A stretch of DNA of 64,000 nt. It comes from Akkermansiaceae bacterium. Lineage in GTDB: Bacteria > Verrucomicrobiota > Verrucomicrobiia > Verrucomicrobiales > Akkermansiaceae. The DNA lies in contig JACKQB010000001.1 of assembly GCA_024233115.1 (NCBI GenBank), forward strand, positions 890,782 through 954,781. Reading direction: 5' to 3'. The translations under genes and the position numbers were made by a program. Shown in pieces: positions 8,743-17,639 of the stretch (its first letter is position 1; each line of letters opens with the position of its first letter). Under the pieces are notes generated by a model. That model made no database searches. It was not told where the DNA came from and worked only from the letters and a program-made list of their open reading frames with translations.

Positions 8743-9960
8743 TTACTGGCTGCTGGAGCGGGTGGCGGTGTTTGAAAGGATGGCCTTGGCCTGTCCTATC
8801 AGAAAAATAGAGCCGCAGATGAGGGTGGGGGAGGTGGCGATGGTTGACAGGGCCGAATCCAAATTCCGGTGCAGGGTGTGAGGCGTGCTTTCAGGGAGGG
8901 CTGCCGCCAGTTCGTCGATGCTCAGGGAGCGGGGTGAGTTGATCGGGGTAAGGTGGATGTGCCCGGCGATGGGGGCAAGGATGGCGAGAGTCTGGTCGGT
9001 GTTTTTACCCTCCACGGCACCAAAAATGATCGTGGCCTTTTGATCGGGGTATTGTTCTTTCCAAGTAGCTGCCAGCGCATCAGCCGCGTGCGGGTTATGC
9101 GCAGCATCGAGAATGATTTGGTATTTGGAGCTTGGTATTTGGAGCTTTTCAAACCGCCCCGGCCAGCTGACCTTGCTCAGGGCGCTGCGGACGATGTCTG
9201 AGTTCAGCGGCAGACCGATCTGGTGGGCGGCGGCGACAGCCAGCGCTGCGTTGTCGCGTTGATGCGGACCAGGGAGGTTGATGCCGTATCCTGTTAGAGG
9301 GTTGGTGATAAACTCGATGGGGGAGATCAGTTCGTTGGCGTATTGCTCGATTGTGCGGTGGGCCGCGGCTTCCTGTCGACTGCTGATCACGGGTTTGCCG
9401 GCCACGATGATACCCGCTTTTTCACCGGCGACTTCGGCCAGTGTGTTTCCCAGCCACTGTGAGTGATCCATCGCAATCGGTGTGATCACAGCGAGGTCGG
9501 CAGGCACTGCGGTGGTGGCATCGAGCCGCCCGCCCATACCCGTTTCCAGCACGATGAGGTCACAGTTTTGCTCCCTGAAATACCGCATGCCCACGGCGAG
9601 GGTGAGTTCAAAAAAAGTGGGGTGGTGCTCCCAACCGGAGACATGTTGGCGGAGTTCCGTGAGGTAGCGGGCCGTCGTTTGCTCACTGATCTCGATGCCA
9701 TTGACACGGACACGCTCGCGGTAATCGATCAGGTGGGGGGAGGTGAATAACCCGCACTTCGTGCCGCTGGCTCGGGCCAGGGCGTCGATCATGGCGCAGG
9801 TCGAGCCCTTGCCGTTGGTCCCGGCTACGTGGATCACTTTTGTTCCCGGCTTGGGAAACGAGAGCGTCTCACGAAGTAGCCGGCGTGGCTGGACCAGCCC
9901 CAGTTTAATCCCGAACTGCTGGGTGGAGTAGAGCCAATCGATCGCCTCAGAATAGGTCAT
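8743..9960 (-). CDS. folC: dihydrofolate/folylpolyglutamate synthase
   Basis: FolC adds glutamate to dihydropteroate and to folates. The ATP loop HVAGTNGKGSTCAMIDAL sits near residue 40, LETGMGGRLDATT near 145 and the C-terminal Mur-ligase motif ILDAAHNPHAADAL near 285. I start at the ATG at 9960 (MTYSEAIDWLY) rather than three codons earlier. Just before ILDAAHNP the protein carries KLQIPSSKYQ, encoded by an exact 14-base tandem duplication. The same word recurs in the accD-proS spacer, so a repeat appears to have entered the coding sequence in frame. The gene precedes the beta-CASP nuclease gene. Confidence 0.93.
   Translation of the reverse strand: MTYSEAIDWLYSTQQFGIKLGLVQPRRLLRETLSFPKPGTKVIHVAGTNGKGSTCAMIDALARASGTKCGLFTSPHLIDYRERVRVNGIEISEQTTARYLTELRQHVSGWEHHPTFFELTLAVGMRYFREQNCDLIVLETGMGGRLDATTAVPADLAVITPIAMDHSQWLGNTLAEVAGEKAGIIVAGKPVISSRQEAAAHRTIEQYANELISPIEFITNPLTGYGINLPGPHQRDNAALAVAAAHQIGLPLNSDIVRSALSKVSWPGRFEKLQIPSSKYQIILDAAHNPHAADALAATWKEQYPDQKATIIFGAVEGKNTDQTLAILAPIAGHIHLTPINSPRSLSIDELAAALPESTPHTLHRNLDSALSTIATSPTLICGSIFLIGQAKAILSNTATRSSSQ
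9120..9147. repeat. 14-base tandem duplication inside folC
   Basis: GGTATTTGGAGCTT occurs twice in tandem, at 9120-9133 and 9134-9147, with no mismatch. It adds few residues and keeps the frame. The related doublet GGTATTTGGGGTTT x2 lies at 10931-10958, differing at two positions. Confidence 0.85.
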
Positions 9961-9989
9961 TATGCACAAGATGGATAAGCATCCAGTGA

Positions 9990-10019
9990 CTGAATACTGA
10001 ATACTGGAAACTGAATACT
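9990..10019. repeat. three copies of CTGAATACT between folC and accD
   Basis: CTGAATACT occurs at 9990-9998, 9997-10005 (overlapping by two bases) and 10011-10019, ending immediately before the accD stop codon. The spacer holds little else. Confidence 0.8.
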
Positions 10020-10850
10020 CTACGAAAGCATGTATCCTAACAGCTGGGAGAGTTTGGCCCGCAACTTGCGACGAGGGACGATGCCATCGACCAGTCCGTG
10101 TTCGACCATGAACTCAGCGGTCTGGAAGCCAGGAGGAAGGTCCTGGTGGGTGGTTTCCTTGACCACGCGGGGGCCGGCGAAGCCGATCATACACTTGGGC
10201 TCGGCGAGGTTGATATCGCCGATGGTGGCAAAGGAAGCGGTGACCCCCCCCGTGGTCGGGTGGGTCATCAGGGAAATGTAGGGTAGCCCGGCTTCGGAGT
10301 GGCGTGCCAGCGCGGCACAGGTCTTGGCCATCTGCATGAGTGACAGCATTCCTTCCTGCATGCGGGCGCCGGAGGAGGCGGACACGATGATGACACCACG
10401 CCGTTCGCGGGTGGCCTGCTCCACGGCGCGGGTGATTTTCTCACCGACAACCGAACCCATCGAGCCGGCAAAAAACCTGAAGTCCATGACCGCGATCATG
10501 GCTGGTTTTCCTTCGATTGTTAGAGAGCCGGTGACCACGGCATCGTTGAGTTTGGTTTTTTCCCGGAGCATGGCGACCTTGTCTTCATACTTGTCAAAGC
10601 CGAGAGGATTCTTTGAAAAGAGTCCGGCGTCGATTTCCTGGAAGCTGCCTGGGTCGGCGACCATTTCGATCCGCTCACGAGAGCCGATCAAAAAATGGTG
10701 GTCACACTTGGGGCAGACATTGAGGTTCTGCTTCAGGTCGAGCGCGTGAATCATTTCATCGCAATCGCTGCACTTGGTCCAGAGATCGTCAGGCATGTTA
10801 TCGCGCTTATCGACCTTGCCCCTGAGTTTTGGTTTATTGAAGATGCCCAT
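10020..10850 (-). CDS. accD: acetyl-CoA carboxylase carboxyltransferase, beta subunit
   Basis: AccD forms, with AccA, the carboxyltransferase that moves carboxyl from biotin to acetyl-CoA, the first step of fatty-acid synthesis. An N-terminal zinc ribbon is visible (TKCSDCDEM then VCPKCDHHF, residues ~26-53). It is followed by the crotonase-like body with ASSGARMQEGMLSLMQMAK and MIGFAGPRVVKET. At 276 residues the length is typical. accA is not in the window. The gene sits between folC and proS on the same strand, with repeat-filled spacers on both sides. Confidence 0.96.
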   Translation of the reverse strand: MGIFNKPKLRGKVDKRDNMPDDLWTKCSDCDEMIHALDLKQNLNVCPKCDHHFLIGSRERIEMVADPGSFQEIDAGLFSKNPLGFDKYEDKVAMLREKTKLNDAVVTGSLTIEGKPAMIAVMDFRFFAGSMGSVVGEKITRAVEQATRERRGVIIVSASSGARMQEGMLSLMQMAKTCAALARHSEAGLPYISLMTHPTTGGVTASFATIGDINLAEPKCMIGFAGPRVVKETTHQDLPPGFQTAEFMVEHGLVDGIVPRRKLRAKLSQLLGYMLS

Positions 10851-10863
10851 GTCGGTGAAGTTT

Positions 10864-10958
10864 CAAATACCAAATACCAAATACCAAGCAAGAAATGTCG
10901 ATACCGGATATTTAACGCAATTTTAGATTGGGTATTTGGGGTTTGGTATTTGGGGTTT
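10864..10958. repeat. short-word direct and inverted repeats between accD and proS
   Basis: CAAATAC is repeated three times in tandem at 10864-10884. About 45 bases further, GGTATTTGGGGTTT is repeated twice exactly (10931-10944 and 10945-10958). GTATTTG is the reverse complement of CAAATAC, so the two blocks can pair. The element abuts the proS stop codon at 10960. It could act as a transcript hairpin, but no T-run terminator is evident. Confidence 0.85.
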
Positions 10959-10959
10959 A

Positions 10960-12480
10960 TTAATAACTGCGACCCCAGATGGCGCGCGCGGAGGTGGGCT
11001 GGGCCGTGAGGAAACAGGGTGCGGGATCTCCGTCCTGCTGGTCGATGGGCAGGCAGCGGATGGTGATTTTGTGTTTTTTGGAGAGTTCCTCCTCTTGTGC
11101 CCGGCTACCGGCCCAAGGGGTGATGAGCCAGCCTGGTGACTCCTGGGTCCAGTGTTGGTCGAAGCTTTCGGCGTCTTCACAACGGATGATATTGCTGTCG
11201 CGCAGCTCGGTGGCGCGGGTGAGCAGGGTGGTGTGGATCTCATGCAGGATTCCGGAGGCATTACGGATGAAGTCCTCCTTGGGCATGAAATGTTTTTCCA
11301 TGGGACCCTGGTCGCGGCGTTGCAGGCAGACCTTGCCGGACTCGAGATCGCGGGGGCCGATTTCAATACGGACGGGTGTTCCTTTTTTGACCCACTCCCA
11401 TTTTTTAATACCGCCACCGAGGTCGCGGGTATCGACGCGGACGCGCAACGGCTGGCCTGCGTAGGAGCATTCGCGGCGAAGGATCTCGGCGAGGGCGTTG
11501 CAGGCATCGACGATTGCCTCGCGGCTTTCCTCTTTCGGGGTGACCGGCACGATGACGATCTGCGCGGGTGCGACACGTGGCGGCAGCACCAGGCCATCAT
11601 CGTCGGCATGCGCCATGATCAGGGTGCCGATGAGGCGGGTGGAGACTCCCCATGAGGTGGTGTGGGCAAGTTGCTGGCTGCCATCACGTCCCGTGAAACT
11701 GATGTCCTGGGCCTGGGAGAAATTGGTTCCCAGGTAGTGTGAAGTACCGGCCTGGATGGCCTTTTTATCCTGCACCATGGCCTCAACGGTTAGAGTCATG
11801 TCGGCACCGGGGAAGCGTTCGGCTTCGGTCTTCTCACCGGGAACCACGGGGATGGCGAGGTGGTCGCGAAGGAACTCCTCGTAGAGCCGGTGGATGGTGC
11901 GGGTTTCCTCGATCGCCTCCTCCTTGGTCTCGTGCGCGGTGTGTCCTTCCTGCCAGAGGAACTCTGCGGTGCGGAGGAAGAGACGGGGGCGCATTTCCCA
12001 ACGCATCACATTGGCCCACTGGTTGATCAGCAGTGGCAGGTCACGATAGGATTCCACCCAACGTGAGAAGGCGGCGCCGATGATCGTCTCGGACGTTGGC
12101 CGGATCACGTAGGGCTCGGCGAGCTTGCCGGTGGGTACCATTTTTGTTTTGCCATCCTCTCCCTTGGTCGCTTCCAGCCGGTGATGGGTGACCACGGCGC
12201 ACTCGGTGGCAAAGCCCTCGGCGTGCTCGGCTTCCTTTTCCAGGTAGGCAAGGGGAATCAACAGCGGGAAGTAGGCGTTTTCGTGCCCGGTCGCTTTGAA
12301 GCGCGTATCGAGCTGTTGCTGGATGAGTTCCCAGATACCGTAACCCCACGGTTTGATGACCATGCAACCGCGGGTCTCGGAGTTTTCCGCCAGGTCGGCA
12401 GCGCGGACGACTTGTTGATACCACTCGGGGAAGTCGTCTGCACGGGTAGGTTGGATCGCTGTTTGTTGAGGCTTTGCCAT
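10960..12480 (-). CDS. proS: prolyl-tRNA synthetase, short (archaeal/eukaryote-like) type
   Basis: ProS charges tRNA-Pro. The N-terminal class II core contains YFPLLIPLAYLEKEAEH, VIRPTSETIIGAAFSRW and MRWEMRPRLFLRTAEFLWQE. The anticodon-binding domain begins near APAQIVIVPVTPK (about residue 295). The protein ends in the aromatic C-terminus IWGRSY, typical of the type lacking the editing insertion. At 506 residues it matches this short class, not the ~570-residue E. coli type. It is divergent from the pilus cluster, with about 205 bases between the starts that must hold both promoters. Confidence 0.95.
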   Translation of the reverse strand: MAKPQQTAIQPTRADDFPEWYQQVVRAADLAENSETRGCMVIKPWGYGIWELIQQQLDTRFKATGHENAYFPLLIPLAYLEKEAEHAEGFATECAVVTHHRLEATKGEDGKTKMVPTGKLAEPYVIRPTSETIIGAAFSRWVESYRDLPLLINQWANVMRWEMRPRLFLRTAEFLWQEGHTAHETKEEAIEETRTIHRLYEEFLRDHLAIPVVPGEKTEAERFPGADMTLTVEAMVQDKKAIQAGTSHYLGTNFSQAQDISFTGRDGSQQLAHTTSWGVSTRLIGTLIMAHADDDGLVLPPRVAPAQIVIVPVTPKEESREAIVDACNALAEILRRECSYAGQPLRVRVDTRDLGGGIKKWEWVKKGTPVRIEIGPRDLESGKVCLQRRDQGPMEKHFMPKEDFIRNASGILHEIHTTLLTRATELRDSNIIRCEDAESFDQHWTQESPGWLITPWAGSRAQEEELSKKHKITIRCLPIDQQDGDPAPCFLTAQPTSARAIWGRSY

Positions 12481-12685
12481 GTCGGCGCTTTACAAACCAT
12501 AGTCGCAGGGAATTCACAAGCGCGATGTGTGTGATCCTTGTCGTTGGCTTTTACATTATCAAGACTTGTGGGGAAATCCAATGAAGTCACAATGGATACA
12601 CGTAAAAAAAAGCACCATCTTTCATCCTTTCTGCTGGTCAAACCACGTTTGGATTTCATAGCGTAAATGAAAGCTCGATAATCTT

Positions 12686-13315
12686 ATGAAAAACACATTC
12701 CCTACACGTCTTTTCAGCGCCCTTATTGTGACGGTTTTTTCACTGACTCAATTGGCATCCGCCCAAACCTACAAGATTGACCTGGATAAACCCAAGTTTG
12801 ACGATCTTCCCTCACCGGAGGTTGGTGGCAATACCGGTAAGAAAAACTTCAAACCCAAGGATTGGTTAGAAGTGGAAGTGAAGTTCAAAGTCATCTCTAG
12901 CAACAGGGAGGACAAGTTCGTCGACCGGGTCACCGTCAAGTGGTATGTCGCCGCCAAGGTGACCGAAGGAGGCAGCACCAAGGCCCGTGTGCTTGAAAAA
13001 GAAGTGAATTACGTCAACGTTCCCGTCGGTGAGGATATTTTTGTATCCGTTTACCTGTCTCCCTCGGCGGTCAAGCGTATCAGTGGCAGTGACAATGCAG
13101 GCAAGAGTGTGGTCGAGGGGGTTGGCGGCGAGATCCGGGTCAACGGGTCCGAAGCCTACAAAGGCTCCGGGTTTTTCTCCACGGAATCAAAAAGCAAAGG
13201 CAAGTGGTGGGACAGCATGTCCCGCTACAACAAAATCCCCCTCCGCAACAAAAACGAAACACCCTTCAAGTTTCTCTGGTGGGATCGCTATGCTGAAATC
13301 GAAGAACGCGACTAA
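12686..13315 (+). CDS. Amuc_1102-like periplasmic protein of the pilus/secretin cluster
   Basis: The 209-residue product has a signal peptide (MKNTFPTRLFSALIVTVFSL, cleavage near ASA). The mature part is rich in beta-strand character, including DWLEVEVKFKVISSN and VTVKWYVAAKV, with conserved Trp-rich ends such as KFLWWDRYAEI. Position as first gene before a PilM-like gene, together with its size, matches Amuc_1102 of Akkermansia muciniphila. That assignment rests on synteny and general resemblance. It probably acts in the periplasm as an accessory of the pilus or secretion machine. Confidence 0.7.
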   Translation: MKNTFPTRLFSALIVTVFSLTQLASAQTYKIDLDKPKFDDLPSPEVGGNTGKKNFKPKDWLEVEVKFKVISSNREDKFVDRVTVKWYVAAKVTEGGSTKARVLEKEVNYVNVPVGEDIFVSVYLSPSAVKRISGSDNAGKSVVEGVGGEIRVNGSEAYKGSGFFSTESKSKGKWWDSMSRYNKIPLRNKNETPFKFLWWDRYAEIEERD

Positions 13316-13408
13316 AGATAGGGCTTGTTTAACATCTCTATCCCGTTAAACCCGTCTGAAACCACCCGCCCGCTCAATCAATCAATTAATTTTTTCTCAA
13401 CAATTATC

Positions 13409-15247
13409 ATGGCAGATGCACAGGCTACCGTTGCGCTGAATATAGGATCTCAGCGCATCTCCATGGGGGTGTTTGAACCCTCGAAAAGTGGAGGACTCAT
13501 CCTCAAGAAATACGACTCGACCTCCATACTCGCGGATCCCGCCGCGGAAATGGCACGCCTTCCCCAGATCAGGGTGGCTATCTCCGAGTTGGCAGACAAA
13601 TTGAAAATAGGCAAGGCCACGAAGGTGCGCTACGCGATTTCAGGGCAGTCTGTGTTCACCCGTTTTATCAAGCTGCCTCCGATCGAGGACGACAACATCG
13701 AGCAGCTGGTCACCTTCGAGGCCCAGCAGCATGTGCCGTTCCCGATCGATGAGGTCATCTGGGACTGGCAGCTCCTTGAAAGCGGCACCGGCGAGAAAGA
13801 AGTCGCCCTGGTGGCGATCAAGGGGGACGCTCTCAACGACATGAACGATGTCGTTCTTGAGGCGGGTCTCGGCACCGCCGAGGTGGACGCATCGCCGATG
13901 GCTCTTTATAATGCCCTGAAGTATAACTACCCTGAACTTGAGGAAACAACCTTGCTCATCGATATCGGGGCCAAGACCTGCAACCTGATCTACCTCGAAG
14001 GCAGCCGCATGTTCACCCGCAGCGTGGCCGTGGGTGGCGCATCCATCACAACCGCCATCGCCAAGGAATACGGCGTTAATTTCTCCGAGGCCGAATCCCA
14101 GAAGTGCAGCAATGGCATGGTGGCGCTCAACACCGCGCACACCTCCCAGCTCGATGAAGCCACCGCTGCGCTGGCGACGGTGATCCGCAATGCACTCGGC
14201 AAACTGCCCGCCGAGATTGCCCGGACCACCAATTATTTCCGCAGCCAGCACGGTGGCAAGGCACCCAAGCAGGTCCTCCTTGCCGGTGGTGGAGCCAACC
14301 TTCCGCACATTGCCGATTTCTTCCAAGAGAAGCTGCGGTTGCCGATCGAGTTTTTTAACCCGCTGAAACGCGTTTCCGTAGGAAAAGGGGTCGATGTCGA
14401 TAAAATCGCCGCCGAAGCCCACCTGCTCGGTGAGCTGGTGGGTCTGGGGTTGCGAGGTGTCGGCAAGGCTCCCTTGGAGATTGATCTCGTGCCCGACGTT
14501 GTCTCCCGCGAGCGTGATGTCGAGCGACGCAAGCCATGGCTGATGGCGGCTTCCGGGGTCCTCCTGGCCGGTCTGGCACTCTGGGCCTGGTCGAACATGT
14601 CCCGCAAGGGTGAGGCGGAAAAGCAGGTGAAGGATCTCCAGCAAGAAGTCGAGGAGCGCAGTAAATACGACCGACCACTCAAGGCGCTCGCCATCCAGGA
14701 AGCACAGCTTGACGCGCTGTCGTCCCAGCTGGTCAATGCCCAGAGTGCCCGCGTACTCTGGGTGGATGTCTGGGATGACCTGGCTCTCCACTTTGCCAGC
14801 GATGTTGTCTGGCTTGTCGATTTCGACCCGGTGGTTGGCTTTAAATCCAGTGAGGTGACCGAGGGAAGTGTTGGCACTGCCCAGTCTGTGATCACCAGTG
14901 ACTTCAGTGGCGTCGAATATGGCAACTCCGCGCTGGCCAAGATTGCCCGCCCCGCTCCTGCCCCGGTTGGAAAAGGCAAGCGCCCGGGCCCCGCGCCCAA
15001 GGAGCCGATGGTCAATGCCATCAAGATCAAGGGGTTCTGGCGGGGCGACAATGGTTACCGCGAGGTCACCAAGCTGATCGACCGCCTGCGTGACGGCTCC
15101 AAGTTCTTTGCGGTGCTGCCGACGGAAAAAACGATCATCTCGTTGCCCAAGGCTCTCGAAGAGGGCTCATACGCGGCTCCATTCGAGCTTATCCTCCCGT
15201 TGAAGCAAGCCGTCCCGGCGCCATCCAATGGCTCGCCCGCCCGTTAA
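13409..15247 (+). CDS. pilM: PilM-like ATPase-fold protein with C-terminal PilN-like part (Amuc_1101-like)
   Basis: Residues 1 to about 370 form a PilM/FtsA-like actin fold (VALNIGSQRISMGVFEP, FIKLPPIEDDNIEQLVTFEA, LLIDIGAKTCNLIYLEG, VLLAGGGANLPHI). After a basic stretch a single membrane segment (LMAASGVLLAGLALWAWSN, about residue 385) leads to a coiled-coil and a periplasmic PilN-like C-terminus. The fusion thus spans cytoplasm to periplasm. I start at the ATG at 13409 because the upstream 28 codons show no conservation and lie in the spacer. PilM normally docks PilN/PilO beneath a secretin; the next genes fit those roles. Confidence 0.88.
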   Translation: MADAQATVALNIGSQRISMGVFEPSKSGGLILKKYDSTSILADPAAEMARLPQIRVAISELADKLKIGKATKVRYAISGQSVFTRFIKLPPIEDDNIEQLVTFEAQQHVPFPIDEVIWDWQLLESGTGEKEVALVAIKGDALNDMNDVVLEAGLGTAEVDASPMALYNALKYNYPELEETTLLIDIGAKTCNLIYLEGSRMFTRSVAVGGASITTAIAKEYGVNFSEAESQKCSNGMVALNTAHTSQLDEATAALATVIRNALGKLPAEIARTTNYFRSQHGGKAPKQVLLAGGGANLPHIADFFQEKLRLPIEFFNPLKRVSVGKGVDVDKIAAEAHLLGELVGLGLRGVGKAPLEIDLVPDVVSRERDVERRKPWLMAASGVLLAGLALWAWSNMSRKGEAEKQVKDLQQEVEERSKYDRPLKALAIQEAQLDALSSQLVNAQSARVLWVDVWDDLALHFASDVVWLVDFDPVVGFKSSEVTEGSVGTAQSVITSDFSGVEYGNSALAKIARPAPAPVGKGKRPGPAPKEPMVNAIKIKGFWRGDNGYREVTKLIDRLRDGSKFFAVLPTEKTIISLPKALEEGSYAAPFELILPLKQAVPAPSNGSPAR

Positions 15248-15319
15248 TCAGAGCTGGAACAACAGACGCCAGACACCATCACTTTCGAGACTAATCACGC
15301 TACTTACTAAGATACGACC

Positions 15320-16396
15320 ATGAGTTGGATTCAGGAAAATAAATTTGTCGCCGGACTCGCCGGAGTCACTGCCGTTCTCGGTGGAGCCATCCTCTACTTC
15401 GGGAACTCCCAGGGAAATGCCTACGATGACGAGATGCTCAATTTCGAGGATTTGAAAAACCAGCATTCCCAGCTGGTCAAGGCCAAACCCTACCCCGATG
15501 CACAGAACCTCAAGGCCCGCCAAGACGGAATCAAGGAATACGAGGGGGTGATCGCCGATGTGCGTAAAATCCTCGTCGGCTACCAACCCGGTAAACTCGC
15601 CGACCTTAGCCCCCAGCAGTTCAGCGATGCGCAGGTGAAAATGCAGGCCGAACTCCGGGCCGCCTTCGGTGCGGCTGAGACGGAACTGCCCGAAAAGTGC
15701 GGTTTTGGTTTCGAGAAATACGACAAGAGACAAGCCAGTGCCTCGGCAACCGCCCGGTTGAACTTCCAGCTCGGGGCGATGCAGTGGCTGCTTGGCAAAC
15801 TCGCCGAAACCAAACCCCAGGCGTTGCTCACTATCCGCCGCGAAGACCTCGATGTTGAAAAGGGCGTTGTAGCACCGCCCCAGCCGGCTCGTGGAGGACG
15901 TGGCGGCAGGAACAGGAACCAAGCCCAGGCCCCCGTCGACAACCAACCCTTTGTGCTGATGCCCATTGAGCTGGCATTCACAACCAGCGAGGCATCATTA
16001 CGTGATTTCCTCAAGGAAATGGCCAACTCCAAGCAGTATTACTACGCCATCCGTGCAATCCGCATCCGCAACGAGAAACAGAATCCTCCTACCATCAAGG
16101 ATGCCAATTTCCCAGCGGGTGGAGGCAGTGGAGGTGGTGGTGGTCTGGCGACTCCGGACGATCCCTTTGGTGGTATTGCCCTGCCGGATGACGGCGAGGA
16201 CGCCGGTACGGAGGGCGAGGAAAAGGCACCCGAGCCGGTCCCGGTCCCCAAGCCGGCAGCCAATGGTGAACGCATCCTCAAGCAGGTCCTTGGTAGCGAA
16301 AAGCTCAACGTCTATATCAGTCTGGACATCCTCCTCATCAAAGGGGATGGTGCCCCCAAGGCCGAGCCTCCGGCATCAACCTCTAACGAAGGCTAA
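15320..16396 (+). CDS. Amuc_1100-like PilO-type inner-membrane/periplasmic protein
   Basis: One N-terminal membrane segment (FVAGLAGVTAVLGGAILYFG) is followed by a coiled-coil and a ferredoxin-like domain. The stretch LMPIELAFTTSEASL...YYAIRAIRIRNEKQNPPTI aligns with the corresponding PMPLEIAF...VNSIRIRNERMMPPPI part of Akkermansia Amuc_1100, and NVYISLDILLI matches its last strand. The product has 358 residues against about 317 in Amuc_1100. The extra length is partly a Gly-rich then acidic linker (around residues 265-315). PilO-like fold and position after PilM/N suggest an assembly-platform role. Amuc_1100 itself is known as a host immune-modulating protein. Confidence 0.85.
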   Translation: MSWIQENKFVAGLAGVTAVLGGAILYFGNSQGNAYDDEMLNFEDLKNQHSQLVKAKPYPDAQNLKARQDGIKEYEGVIADVRKILVGYQPGKLADLSPQQFSDAQVKMQAELRAAFGAAETELPEKCGFGFEKYDKRQASASATARLNFQLGAMQWLLGKLAETKPQALLTIRREDLDVEKGVVAPPQPARGGRGGRNRNQAQAPVDNQPFVLMPIELAFTTSEASLRDFLKEMANSKQYYYAIRAIRIRNEKQNPPTIKDANFPAGGGSGGGGGLATPDDPFGGIALPDDGEDAGTEGEEKAPEPVPVPKPAANGERILKQVLGSEKLNVYISLDILLIKGDGAPKAEPPASTSNEG

Positions 16397-16455
16397 CAGA
16401 TCGATCAATACGGTTTTGCACACACTCACTCATTTTCAATCACTTCACTAACAAC

Positions 16456-17505
16456 ATGTCCTGGATATCAGATAATTTCGAAAAAGCAGCCCTTGGCGGC
16501 GCGGTTATTGTGACCCTTGCCCTCGGTGCCGTTGTTTACAAAAACAAGGGTGATCTTGCCGAGGCGTTTACGAAGGACGCCCCCAAGCCCAACAAGAGTA
16601 CCGGCGTCCCCGGCCTGAAAGGCATGATTGCCGTCAAGGGTTCGCTGGGTGCTGTCCACGAGGTGCACCAAGCCGACGTCGACGGCCGTAAAGTCGATCT
16701 CTTTACCGGGGTTTCATTGTTCTCCAAGAAAGATGACCCCAAGAATCCCGTCGATCTGCTGAAGAGCGATCCTGTGCACCCGGGCATCGATAACACCTGG
16801 TGGCTGAAAAATGGCATCGACCCCGGCTACAGTGACTCGCCAGAACGAGACCCCGATAAAGACGGGTTCACGAACCGCGAGGAGTTTGTGGCAGGGACGG
16901 ATCCGAATGAATTCAAAAATTTTCCTGAACCGGTCGTTAAGCTGAATGTTGTGAGTGTGAGCGCGACTCAGGTTCATGTTAAACCGCAGGACTACGGTGC
17001 TGGGAACTTCAAGTTCAAACTGCAGAACAAATTTGAAGGGGATTTAAACAAAATGCCGAATCTGGCAAAACCCATACAAGCTGGAGACAATATCGTGTTT
17101 GAGAAGGATTTGATGAAGAACCGCTTTAAATTCAACAAAGTTGTCGAGACGGAGGTTGATAAAAATGGATTCAAGCAAAAGGTCAAGTGGTGGGAAATCG
17201 AGGATCTTAAACCTAACAAGCAAGGTGACACGTATCTGTTCGACAGACGGGGAGCGCTGAAAGGACATGAGGATCGCAAGGTCGGTATCATGGACAGTAC
17301 CGTCAAGCTGGCTCTCCAGGCTCTTGGCCAGGGAGGCAACCCGTTTGAAGTCGAGGAAAACACGCCGTTTTCCCTGCCCTTCGACCCCAAGGCCGCCGAG
17401 AAACCATACCTTCTCAAGAGTGTCGATCTTGATGCCAAAAAGGTGGAGGTGGAATACACCGCCAAGGACGGCACCAAAAAACTCCACGTCATGCCGTTCA
17501 AATAA
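16456..17505 (+). CDS. Amuc_1099-like periplasmic protein with calcium-type repeat
   Basis: An N-terminal membrane segment (AALGGAVIVTLALGAVVYKN) anchors a 349-residue protein. Near residue 130 it carries DPDKDGFTNREEFVAGTDP, a DxDxDG loop as in thrombospondin type-3/EF-hand-like Ca-binding repeats. The rest is strand-rich, with no further family recognised. The first residues MSWISDN echo the MSWIQEN start of the preceding gene, suggesting shared ancestry of the anchors. Order after the Amuc_1100-like gene and before the secretin equals Amuc_1099. It may act as a PilP-like link to the secretin; that is inference. Confidence 0.75.
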   Translation: MSWISDNFEKAALGGAVIVTLALGAVVYKNKGDLAEAFTKDAPKPNKSTGVPGLKGMIAVKGSLGAVHEVHQADVDGRKVDLFTGVSLFSKKDDPKNPVDLLKSDPVHPGIDNTWWLKNGIDPGYSDSPERDPDKDGFTNREEFVAGTDPNEFKNFPEPVVKLNVVSVSATQVHVKPQDYGAGNFKFKLQNKFEGDLNKMPNLAKPIQAGDNIVFEKDLMKNRFKFNKVVETEVDKNGFKQKVKWWEIEDLKPNKQGDTYLFDRRGALKGHEDRKVGIMDSTVKLALQALGQGGNPFEVEENTPFSLPFDPKAAEKPYLLKSVDLDAKKVEVEYTAKDGTKKLHVMPFK

Positions 17506-17639
17506 CAAGCCTGCTTTCGCGCTTTGTTCCATGGCCTGTTATGAATACACTATGTAAATATTCCGCATCCTATTGAAAATAATCAGAAAAAACGCTTCAC
17601 AAACCCCTCTCAAATCGCCAGAAATTACACACATCTATT

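Noticed and set aside
9990..10958. Possible CRISPR array
   Set aside because: The repeats are 7-14 bases, tandem or overlapping, with no regular spacers; no cas gene is present.
13640..14791. 383-codon minus-strand open frame inside the PilM-like gene
   Set aside because: Antisense to a gene with clear PilM motifs; its translation shows no known domain. It is an overlap artefact of high third-position G+C.
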